A DNA stretch of 64,000 nucleotides, taken from NCBI GenBank assembly GCA_032622095.1, contig CP136062.1:145208089-145272088 (forward strand). The letters are read 5' to 3'. Numbering within the stretch: position 1 is the first letter of the stretch; each line of letters begins with the position of its first letter. This document shows, piece by piece, positions 35,277 to 44,130 of the stretch. The translations under genes were made by a program, and so were the position numbers. The DNA comes from Siphonodentalium dalli (taxonomy: Eukaryota; Mollusca; Scaphopoda; Gadilida; Siphonodentaliidae). The notes beneath the pieces are model-generated. The model was not told where the DNA came from and made no database searches. It worked only from the letters and a program-made list of their open reading frames with translations.

Positions 35277-35722
35277 TGAATACACGCGGACTCCTGAGGG
35301 CGATAAATAGTTTCACAAACCATAATGAGATAGATGTTTGTCCCATAGACAAATTACCTCTTTATATCCAATATCCCCGCATGTATATAGTTAACACTGA
35401 CGAGAGTAGCCAACCTGGACGCCACTGGATATTGATGACATTCCAGGAACATAACGTATCAGAGTTCTTCGACCCTATGGGATTAAAACCCGAGTGTTAC
35501 AACGGACGATTTAAACACGTGTTGTTATTGAATGGACCTCGTTACGAGTGCAATGCTTACAGATTACAGGGTTCTAATATATGCGGTCCCTATTGCATAT
35601 ACTTTGCATTCTATAAACTGTGTGGATACAGTCTAGAAAATATAATGAGACGTTTCAGTGCCAATAATTATATGTATAATGATTTAATTATTAAGGATTT
35701 TATGTTGAAATATATTCTGTAA
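35276..35722 (+). CDS. Adenain/Ulp1-like cysteine protease
   Basis: 148 residues. The catalytic residues fall in the expected order: H50 (GRHW), D66 (FFDPMG), Q98 and C103 (LQGSNICGPYC). This is the layout of adenovirus protease and SUMO proteases, and in Polintons the enzyme is thought to mature the capsid. The ATG overlaps the MCP stop (TAATG at 35274-35278). A copy of the recurrent AAGAGCGTTT motif (reverse orientation) begins at 35721, overlapping the stop codon. The polyadenylation signal AATAAA follows at 35779-35784. All catalytic residues are present. Confidence 0.9.
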   Translation: MNTRGLLRAINSFTNHNEIDVCPIDKLPLYIQYPRMYIVNTDESSQPGRHWILMTFQEHNVSEFFDPMGLKPECYNGRFKHVLLLNGPRYECNAYRLQGSNICGPYCIYFAFYKLCGYSLENIMRRFSANNYMYNDLIIKDFMLKYIL

Positions 35723-35837
35723 ACGCTCTTCATTAGCGACAACGAGAGAAACACTCTTTAAATTATATTATGTATATAAATAAAATATTGTAAATACAAT
35801 CATTTATCGTTCTTATATTATCATATGTATGACTGGG

Positions 35838-35892
<55 letters not shown>

Positions 35893-36075
35893 GACTGGGT
35901 TGAGAGGGTGGGGGTGGGGGGTCTGTGGAGAGAGTCCGGTGAGGTGGTATTAGGTCTGTTGTCAAAACAAACAAAAAAATCTATTGTTTTTGTTTGTTTT
36001 GTCAAAAGCCAAAAAACAAAGGTATGTGAGCCATCCCCCGAATGAAAAAAATAGATAATCGATACATATATATAT
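35723..36075. terminator. Convergent 3' region between the capsid cassette and the TBP-like gene
   Basis: Plus-strand AATAAA lies at 35779-35784. A (TA)n run spans 35840-35886. A G-rich stretch lies at about 35902-35930. A near-perfect stem formed by caaaacaaacaaaaa and its complement covers 35963-36001. The two gene sets converge here, so the hairpin and AATAAA may serve both transcripts. Confidence 0.5.
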
Positions 36076-36591
36076 TTATTCTGAAAGTAATTCAAGTTCA
36101 CATATGGTAGGATATACAATATTTAACATCTGCTTTTCACTTTTAATGCCCGTAATCACAATTTTTCCATTATGAAAGCATGTAAAATGTATTTTCTCAC
36201 GTCTAAACATTGCCGCAGGGAACAGCTCTAATTCGTAAGAACATTCCATAAGTTTCACTAAAACGTTTAAGTCAAGTTTTCCATTTAACTGACAAAATGC
36301 AGACATTGTCAAAATTTTTATGGAATTTAATCTCACTCGCCAACCACATTTTTGAATATGTCGAGCGTACCGACGCAATCGAACTCGTGTCTGTTTGACA
36401 CTATCAGAACGCCCGTTAACAACGATTTTAAACACGAGGCAACATCCACCGAATTTAGAATGTTTCCATACAACTCCGCTAAACTTTTTGGAATTGTATT
36501 CAATGTTCGAACAGCCGAGTGTCAAATCCCTTAGATTAATAGAACAGTTCAAATCTGCAGAACATAAGACATTAGTTATTCGTAGCATCAT
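36076..36591 (-). CDS. TATA-binding-protein-like (TBP-like) protein
   Basis: 171 residues that make up only the TBP saddle core, in two pseudo-repeats. Repeat 1 has ITNVLCSADLNCSINL, EYNSKKFSGV, CLVF and RRYARHIQKCGW. Repeat 2 has ELFPAAMFRR, IHFTCFHNGKIVITG and IVYPTICELEL. The four phenylalanines that kink TATA DNA in eukaryotic TBP are all matched: F37 (KKF), F54 (LVF), F124 (ELF) and F139 (TCF). Divergence from host TBPs is large, and one glycine-lysine turn in repeat 1 is shortened. No introns. The ATG is 11 bases after the PC4-like gene's stop, so both may share one transcript. The minus-strand AATAAA overlaps its stop codon. Giant DNA viruses are known to encode TBP-like proteins; I know of none described for Polintons. 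Confidence 0.87.
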   Translation of the reverse strand: MMLRITNVLCSADLNCSINLRDLTLGCSNIEYNSKKFSGVVWKHSKFGGCCLVFKIVVNGRSDSVKQTRVRLRRYARHIQKCGWRVRLNSIKILTMSAFCQLNGKLDLNVLVKLMECSYELELFPAAMFRREKIHFTCFHNGKIVITGIKSEKQMLNIVYPTICELELLSE

Positions 36592-36602
36592 AGGAGTAAT
36601 GT

Positions 36603-37214
36603 TTAGATCAATGTCTGCATCCGGTTAATCAAACATGTTCTATCACCGTTGGGGCAGCATTCCATACATCTTAAAGATCCTTCCTGGTTTTGGTGATCGT
36701 CGGTCAAATAGCACTGCACAGTCTGATCAATTTCAGGAATATTAGCACACAGGACGAATATAGCTCCAACTAGTTCTTCAAATTGGTCGAATGTCAGAGA
36801 TATTCCGTATTTGGTTGCACACAAATCATCTGAATGTTCAGGCAGCCAATACCTGCGAATGTCAACACGCGGGATGCCGCTCTTTATCGTAATGAAGAAA
36901 TTCCCTCCGATATGACGTCTCATGAATACATCGTCTTCACCGGTACGATAACTGACCACTTCTTGATGTATATCTGCTAAGTAAGATTTCAACTCTTTGA
37001 ATCTCCTTAGATTTAATGTTATTCCAGATTTTGTCGGAAATTTTTGGCCCGCAGAACTTTCACCGCACTCTCGTATGTGTATATACAGATTTCCCAGGAA
37101 TCGGCCGTCAAATAGGAAAATGTCATTTCCTAACGGGGCTAAGCATTGTGGATGGAACGCCCTCTCGTTGGTTTCAGTCCGTTGGTTTCCTTCAACATCG
37201 GGTTGATCAGTCAT
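36603..37214 (-). CDS. Protein with two tandem PC4/p15-like domains and a Cys-rich tail
   Basis: 203 residues. Domain 2 (about 99-164) is a clear PC4-like pattern: RRHIGGNFFITIKSGIPRVDIRRYW, then KYGISLTFDQFEELVGAI ending in NIPEI. Domain 1 (about 30-88) repeats it: FLGNLYIHIREC, then TKSGITLNLRRFKELKSYLADI. The tail has C168, C183, C186, C187 and C194, perhaps a metal site. PC4 binds single-stranded or melted promoter DNA and cooperates with TBP/TFIIA. The neighbour immediately downstream is TBP-like, which supports a joint role in transcription start. An alternative is a single-strand-binding protein for protein-primed replication. The start is the only ATG before a GC-rich spacer. Confidence 0.75.
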   Translation of the reverse strand: MTDQPDVEGNQRTETNERAFHPQCLAPLGNDIFLFDGRFLGNLYIHIRECGESSAGQKFPTKSGITLNLRRFKELKSYLADIHQEVVSYRTGEDDVFMRRHIGGNFFITIKSGIPRVDIRRYWLPEHSDDLCATKYGISLTFDQFEELVGAIFVLCANIPEIDQTVQCYLTDDHQNQEGSLRCMECCPNGDRTCLINRMQTLI

Positions 37215-37327
37215 TGTTTTTTATTTTGAACCTGGAAAATAAGAAAACAAAACATTACTTATCAGTTACACATCGAGAGTACAAAAGTCCGAAAGGAGTC
37301 CGCTCATGTGTTTGGTGGATGTTGGGT

Positions 37328-37650
37328 GTGGGGGGAGGCCCGCCCCCGCCCGCCCTGGGGGAGGGGAGGCCCGCCCGCCCGCCCGCCCGCCCGCCCTGGG
37401 GAGGGGAGGCCCGCCCCGCCCGCCCCCGCCCTGGGGAGGGGGGAGGCCCCGCCCTGGGGGTCCGCCCGCCCGCCCCCGCCCTGGGGGTCCCCCTCGCCCG
37501 CCCGCCCTGGGGAGGGGAGGCCCGCCCGCCCCGCCCGCCCGCCCTGGGGAGGGGAGGCCCGCCCGCCCCGCCCGCCCGCCCTGGGGAGGGGAGGCCCGCC
37601 CGCCCCGCCCGCCCGCCCTGTGGGGGGAGACCCGCCCCCTCCGCCCTCGC
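37328..37650. repeat. GC-rich 37-bp minisatellite inside the AT-rich Polinton
   Basis: Almost pure G and C, built of ggggaggggaggcccg and cccgcccgcccgccct words. The last copies start at 37509, 37546, 37583 and 37620, an exact 37-bp period; earlier copies are degenerate. It separates the divergent PC4-like (minus) and F-box-like (plus) genes, where promoters would lie. The tract has many G-runs and could form quadruplexes. Long proline/glycine open frames across it come from composition. The plus frame stays open into the ORF at 37696, whose ATG is independent. Confidence 0.9.
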
Positions 37651-37695
37651 ATACTCAATAAGAATAAGAAAATTGAGTCATTGAGTCAGTTCATT

Positions 37696-38256
37696 ATGGA
37701 GAGAATACTACCCGCAGAAATACTGGAGAAAATATACAATCAGCTAATTGAAATGTCAACTATAAATCCAGAAATAAAAAAACAACTACTACACAATTGG
37801 TTTATAAGAGAAATTAAAATAATACTGAAGAATATAGATGAAGGATATTTTCCTGTACAACGATTGAAATCTTTGATTGCTAGGTCTGAATTTGAAACTG
37901 ATTTCTTACAGGATATATTGAATCAAATGTTTTCAAATCGCTGGGTATTTAGAGGCGTTCCTAAAAACAAAATACATGACATTCGTGAACTTATTGGAGA
38001 TAACTTTGTGAGATTTGCAGAATACCGAGACTGGGTTTTCAATCAGAGAAGTTTTGAAGAAGTGACAATAATTCACGGATATATCATTCTCCGTGAACCG
38101 TGTACACTGTTCACGATTGAACAAATACTTAACAGCGGCGTGATTTTGGATTACATTTCTACAAGTAAATCGAAATATATTTCAGAATTAGAGAATGAAT
38201 TAATCTGGTCATTCGGAATAATCTGGAATTATGGTGACTCTTCGTTGAGAAAATAA
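37696..38256 (+). CDS. Hypothetical protein with an F-box-like N-terminus
   Basis: 186 residues from the ATG at 37696. The start ILPAEILEKIYNQL resembles the first helix of F-box domains, which recruit SCF ubiquitin ligases; the rest of the motif is less clear. The remainder is helical and charged, with RELIGDNFVRFAEYRDW and a C-terminal NELIWSFGIIWNYGD. No family recognised. The stop codon overlaps AATAAA (38252-38257), as in the TBP-like gene. It lies alone on the plus strand between minus-strand genes. A host-interaction role is speculation. Confidence 0.6.
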   Translation: MERILPAEILEKIYNQLIEMSTINPEIKKQLLHNWFIREIKIILKNIDEGYFPVQRLKSLIARSEFETDFLQDILNQMFSNRWVFRGVPKNKIHDIRELIGDNFVRFAEYRDWVFNQRSFEEVTIIHGYIILREPCTLFTIEQILNSGVILDYISTSKSKYISELENELIWSFGIIWNYGDSSLRK

Positions 38257-38669
38257 AAAAAAAACATAGTTGTTTTTGGTTTAAGACCGATATAATATTA
38301 TAAGTATAAAAAGAGCGTTAAGATTGTACAGGAGGTAAAAATGCAATGATAGAAAAAAAAACAACTAATTCATAACTAACCTGTATAGAATATTTCACAC
38401 GCACAGTATAGGACTAACGAATTTGTAATTGTGAACTGGATCAGGTAGCATTTTATAGATCGAAAAAATGGACACCTTGGATAAATTGACCAATGACTGC
38501 CATCGGTTTATAGTAATACGTGTTCATGCACGCTCGATGTTATCTAACATCGAACGTGTCTGAACAAGTCTTAGTATAATCCGATAACTACCATCGATCG
38601 AATGTTTACACTCTCATTACAACCTTGATCAAATATAGACGATTAAATTATATATATTACGTACCTCGT
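38257..38669. promoter_or_regulatory. Spacer with TATAAAAAGAGCGTT motif
   Basis: No ORF. The motif TATAAAAAGAGCGTT lies at 38305-38319, joining a TATA-like box to the recurrent GAGCGTT word. An imperfect hairpin of cgctcgatgttatc and its partner lies near 38532-38558. It is the 3' side of the polymerase gene. Confidence 0.45.
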
Positions 38670-41487
38670 TCAATATCCATATGGCAGTGTATCCATGTTA
38701 TCCAATCGTCTGCGTTTGGTATAAACAACTCGGTACTGTTTGTCCTCAGATCTGTTATATATTTTTCTTTTTCCTTTCGATCTGCATATTTTCCTTGGAT
38801 TGGTTGTGGTGATGGGCACTGTGCTTCCAGATTCTAACAGCTCTTTAATCGTCTGGAAATTGATGAACTGTGAATTTTCAAAGTTCAAAGAGAACCCCCG
38901 AACTTTACACGTCTCTTTAGCTTTATTTGTTCGATAAGCGTAATTCTTGGGGCCTCCAGAAACAAATTCTTCGATGTATTCATCAGGATCTAGCTCGCTG
39001 GTCAGTTGTCCCAAATAGTCGCCCAGTGGGGGATTAATTTGATCCTCAGTGCTGCTAAATACACAACTATCCGTGTCGTAATATAATACTCTTCTGTCCA
39101 AGGAATGAATAACTTCATATAGCATTAATCGAGCGTGACACGTCGTGAATGTGGCCAAATATATGTTATTCGCAGCTCCACAAGGCACACAGTCTTTTCG
39201 ATAGGTCCACTCCATTTGAAGAATGTCATCAGTTATGACATGAAAATTTTCCATTTGTTTCATTGGATTTGAAATGAGTTGGAATAGATTGTCTTGTTCC
39301 GATTCATGGAAATACTCGGTCTGTTTGAAATTCTGGTTTTGGCCTAGCTTCCCCCAAAATGAGTTGAGCATGAGCTTACTGATTTGCCTCAGTCCTGGAT
39401 TCTTTTCGATGCTTTCTCTGTCCAGTAATATACCTTCGTTGTCTTTATACGCTGTGATGTATTTATCCATGTCTTCGTTAGATTTTATCCAATCCGGAGG
39501 ACCGCTAGCCTGCTGCTTGAACTTTAAGAATGTGTTTATATATTCCGTGAATAATCCATTTTGTTGGCTATAGTCTGACGTTTCGGTCCAATGGTATATT
39601 TCATATATTTTGAGAATCTTGTATCCCACTTTGACAGCTGTCTCCAGTTCAGGAATACACCAAACACCGGTAATAGCTCTCTGTTGGCACGTACACGTGC
39701 AAGGTCGTTGATTTTCATTATCAGCACAAGTCCTGCACAGTGGAAACTTCAGTTTACCTTCGGATCGATACGGTAATACGGGGTGATAGAGTCCATTAGG
39801 TGGTAAAATCTTGACTTGCGCTATTCCGAAGTAATCCTTAAGCTCGGTAATGTCATCGCCCAAAATGATTTTCGGGTGTCCAATCGGGTAGCGAGAGTAT
39901 TTGAGCACACTTGGATACAGCGACGTGAAGTCAAAATAGTGTATTTTCTCACCAACGGCAGTTTTGTAGTGTAATTTAGTTGCATTCGTTCTGCCGCCGA
40001 AGAAACTGTCTCTAGGCTCTAGCCGTTCAACAATGTCTAAACTAGCAATGAAGTCACGAAGCTCCGGATTAGTCTTTCGGGCAGCGACGAACTCGTGTTC
40101 CCAAATGCACACATATTTCATGCCTCGACTTTCTATATACTTCTTCTTTTTCTGTGTGAGTCCGTATAATTCATTAGGTGTCTGGTTGGTTATCGGATTC
40201 TTGACTACGTCTCTATCGTGACTCAGACAAAGTTCACATCCATGGAATTGACATCCGTGAAATTCGAATGCCGTGTTTAATTCTTCACAATAGCCATCCA
40301 ATCTGTACTTTGCATCATCGAGTTTCTTTTCACGGCCGTTCAAAGCGTGAGTTATGTGGATTTTATCTTTGAACATCATCCATTCCAGCCATTGAATCGA
40401 ACTTTTGCTGTATTGATCTTTATATGATGTCTTGGGGATTCGAGCTATCTGGGATTTGAGAAATTCTTTCTCACGAATTTGTACGCCGCGTTCATCTTCA
40501 AGTTTTGTTTCTTGAACCCATTCACATTTGTATAAAATAGACAAAGTTCCATCTTTACATTTAGCTGGAAGCCACATTTTCCCTTCGGTACTTAGACGCA
40601 CTCTCCATTCCTCGTCGACGAATTTCGTTCTGAATATACCCATACATACCGATGCGATTGTAACGTATTGGAATGGATCAACAGCACCAACCAGTTTGAA
40701 CTTCATATCGCCAGAAAACTCGTCAATTACGGGTTGTATATTTCCAGTCGCATTCATGATGTGGGTTCTGAATTTTATGCAAGCTTGTCTCAAAATATTG
40801 ACATCACTACGACAATAATCCGATAATTCTTTCTTGAAGATGAAAACTGCATTTGTTTGAGCCGCGTGCCATTTCGTGAAGTCTTTTCGTTCAGCCACAC
40901 TCATATAATCAGCGCCGTAATATTTGGCATCCGGATAGGGTCCTTCATAATTCTGGTTGGCTGATTTATTGAAAAAGTGCGGGAACCATCCTTTTTTCTC
41001 GCCATCCAGACCGAAAGTTTTCGGTAACAGTGCCAACTTCATTGGTAGAAAGCTGAGACTGTCCAGTACTTTGATATGAAGATCTTTTTCCACGTATAGG
41101 TACATCAATTTGGATCCATTATATGGGACTCAATGATTGATCAATGAGATATTCCATGAGAAAATATCCATCGTAACCCTTGAAGTTGTGAGCTAGTGCT
41201 ATGAATCCCTTGTGTTGTTCCGAGAATAACCATTTTCCAAACTTTTCACCGGTATCAGGACCGCTAAATATAACCTCTCGGAGTCCGCATGTATCCGAAC
41301 ATAAATTTCGGTCACTCTTCTTCTTCTTCTTCGCATCACTGTCGTTACACGCATCACATAGAGGTCCGCAATTTCTACAGTTCGGTTTCGCTTCCAACGA
41401 TTCATGCATGCATTCGTAGCAAGCTGTTTGGGCGACGAGGAAGTTCGGTGTATGCTGGACTTTTCCGCACCATGTTTTTAAACAGTT
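38670..41487 (-). CDS. pPolB exon 2 (contains a frameshift)
   Basis: Starts NCLKTWCGKVQHTPNFLVAQ, runs through Exo II to the break at about 41119, and resumes in another frame at YNGSKLMYLYVEK. It then contains Exo III and motifs A, B and C, ending at TGA 38670-38672. Confidence 0.85.
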
Positions 41488-42141
41488 CTGAAAAGTAATA
41501 ATTGAACGTTTTAACCTCTAGCTTTATCGATAATAAAAAACAAAATAAAACGTCTACACTTTGTTTAGATAATTATTTAAAAAAAAAAAATGTTTTGGTA
41601 TAGGTTCAACGTTAATAAAGAGCGTTGACGTATTACTATTGTTCGTTGGTTGATCCTAAAAATTACTCGTTCCAATCTACGTGTCAATATTAAAAATGTA
41701 TATCATGATCCGACCATCGACATATAGCCTGTATAATTGTCGATTCAAGCACGCAGCTATCAAGTTCAATAAAGTTAAAACAATTATATATTATGTTAGT
41801 TTACCATATAACAATTACAAATCTCTTTTCACATAAAATATGTTACACATTTTCAATGTGTCAAGAATTAAAAAAGTTAATTACTCGATTTAACATCTGT
41901 GACTCATTTGAATTTTAATATTGAGACCCTTAACTTTGGTCGAATTCAAGTATGTAATTGTTATATGGTAACCGCACACGCGAGGTAACAGCTAAAGAGC
42001 GTTCAGCGATAATCTAATATAATTTTTAAAAATGAAAGAGCGTCTCTACTTATGCGCGCCTTTAATAAAGAGCGTTACGTTATCATGATTTCGACTGTAA
42101 TGTGTTACATATATATATATTACAATTAGGTTAAGACTCAC
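41488..42141 (-). other. Spliceosomal intron of pPolB (654 bp)
   Basis: Donor CAG|GTGAGT at 42142/42141 and acceptor ttttcag|AAC at 41488/41487, both phase 0. Joining them restores the family order KCAKCQ to NCLKTWCG. The intron holds three perfect AAAGAGCGTT copies and one near-copy on the plus strand (about 41617, 41994, 42035, 42066). Confidence 0.85.
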
Positions 42142-43890
42142 CTGACACTTAGCACATTTCTTGCATATATGATCCTCTTTACAGTCCTGGCAATCCTTTG
42201 TATGTAAAGGTGTATATCCTTCAGAACATTCCAATATATCATGTTGAATGGTTTCGAAGTCGAAGAAACAGAATTTAGCTCTTTCATCATCAGTAACGGG
42301 AGGTATGGCCCTTACATAACATTCGTGTGCTCCCATTGTGTATTTGTCACACGATCTACAAAATGTTTCTCCGCACACGTGTTGATTCGGACGTCTTTTC
42401 CGTCTCTCCATGACTTTTGTACAGTCCAAGCATTTCCACCATTTTTCGCAAGGAGCTGTCGTTTCTTTCGAAGCTTGATTAATAGGTTTTGCTTTATGAC
42501 GCACGAAACATTGATGAGACATACACGTCATATTACAATCTGAACAATGTTCTTTGTTTTCACTTTGTTCACATTTATCACTTTTACACACGAAACAGGT
42601 GTGTTCACAATAATGCTTTCCTTTGTTTGAATAATGTTTTAAACAATGCACACAGAAATATTGTGCGCTAAAGAATCCCGTTATGGATTGTATAGCGTGG
42701 AAATGTTCATTAGCAGTGAGATATAAATATATCACGGGTCTTTCTATACCGTCTGTAGGCGCGCTGGTAATGAATTTATTACCCAGTCTAGCACTGACGA
42801 CTAGTATTGTCAAATTCAGAGTTTCCTCGAATGCTTTTAGATCTGCTAAACTGGCTGGTCTGTCTGTTGATACACCTGCGATGACACTAATTGCTTTGGC
42901 TAATTTTCCTTGCTCAGTACGTTTTTTGGCCATCACATGTTTGTAATAATTGATCGGTACTTTTCTGTATTCCATGATGAGTTGTAAATTATTTCTGGTT
43001 CCTCTATTCTGTGTTATTTCTAGCCATTCATCAGGACTGCAAATATTTAATTTACACCAACATGCGGCGATAGCCCGAGCCATTCACATATTGTCGGTAT
43101 TTTCAATCGTAACGATCGATGTTTTATTTCTTAGATTGTCACTTTCATCATGTAAAGCTGTTATCCTCCGCCGTGCTCCGCCTTTAGGTAACTCGATGGT
43201 GCCTATATCTATTCGGAAACTTTGATTAACAGTCAGTGTTTGGTTGCTGTTCAAAACGAGTTCGATTCTGTCAATCACAGTGTTAGCATTTAACGTTTGC
43301 AACGTTTGTAACGGAACTACTATAGGGTTGTCCAAACTCTCATGGTGAATGATAACTCTGCCAAGATCATTGTCAGCCAAATTTCCACGAGCTCTTTGAA
43401 TAGTGTCCTCGAACATTGAATGTAGATTCCTGTATATGTCGATTAACTTTTTCTCTTTGTAAATTTCATCTAATTTGATCTCATATGTTCTCTGTGTTGC
43501 CAAATTGTTTCCGAAGGTTCGTTCACTCCTTTTGCGAATGCTATATCCGGTTATTTGAATATCAGAACTGCCGGCTGTTTGATTGTCTGATTTTACAGCT
43601 CCTCCTTCATCTTGATGAGGTGTCTGTTCGTCTTCTCGGTTTTGTAATCCTGATGGTCCAGCTGTACCGGGTTGTGAGTTGTTAACATCATTTTTAGGCG
43701 CATCATGTTCTCCGTATCCGATTTGGTTCGGCCATGGGTCATCTCCTGAACAAAGCGTAGATGCTTCAATAATATCTTCATCTAGTTGATAAGCTACAAT
43801 AGCCTTATCGTATTCTTCGATGTCTTGCAGAATACATTCTATTTCATAAATTTCCTCCACTGTTAGAGGTGTCATTATTTCTTCAGCCAT
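42142..43890 (-). CDS. pPolB exon 1
   Basis: From ATG at 43890 to AAGTGTCAG at 42142, phase 0. It contains the N-terminal domain, the in-frame TGA (43084-43086), a zinc-rich region with many CxxC pairs, and Exo I (FFDFET). Confidence 0.85.
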
Positions 43891-44130
43891 TTTTCGAGAA
43901 GTCCTGAGAAGTGATTACACCGGTGTCTATTCACTATATGGAATACAGCTTAGTCATATATATTGTTATACCATAAAATCCCGAACATATGTAAGCACGG
44001 ATGACGTAACATTATATAAGATTATATATATGAACGTAATGTATGAATAGGCCGATAATTGTTTTTTTACGGACGAGGCAACATTAGTTGTTTAACTGGT
44101 TATTATTACGTAACCATGTGTCCCCCCAAT
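43891..44130 (-). promoter_or_regulatory. pPolB upstream region
   Basis: No ORF. On the minus strand it carries AT-rich, TATA-like words (about 43950-44035) between the inverted repeat and the pPolB ATG. A promoter is expected here from position. Confidence 0.4.

Larger units (their letters stand above)
38670..43890 (-). pseudogene. Protein-primed family B DNA polymerase (pPolB), intron-containing and disrupted
   Basis: About 1515 codons over two exons. Exonuclease motifs: FFDFET (Exo I), AHNFKGYDGYF (Exo II), YCRSDVNIL (Exo III). Polymerase motifs: DFTSLYPS (A), KLMLNSFWGK (B), YYDTDS (C). The N-terminal region and Cys-rich insert match Polinton pPolB, which primes replication from a terminal protein. 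A block with FEFHGCQFHGC and WEHEF resembles a nuclease-like insertion. Lesions: an in-frame TGA at 43084-43086 where relatives have cysteine before MARAI, and a frameshift near 41109-41121 that breaks DQSLSP from the YNGSK frame (about 11 bases missing compared with the family). Otherwise the motifs are intact, so the damage is recent. Confidence 0.92.

Noticed and set aside
35840-35886. (TA)n run as a replication origin of the Polinton
   Set aside because: Family B protein-primed elements start at their ends. Similar TA runs occur throughout the window.
36076-36591. TBP-like ORF as a host TBP retrocopy
   Set aside because: It is far too diverged for a young retrocopy yet fully open, has no poly-A tail or target duplication of its own, and is arranged tightly with an element gene.
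36352-36628. Plus-strand ORFs opposite the TBP-like and PC4-like genes
   Set aside because: Shadow frames of the minus-strand genes.
37266-37684. Long Pro/Gly/Arg-rich open frames in several frames on both strands
   Set aside because: They are by-products of the GC-rich 37-bp repeat, where stop codons cannot easily occur. All frames are open at once.
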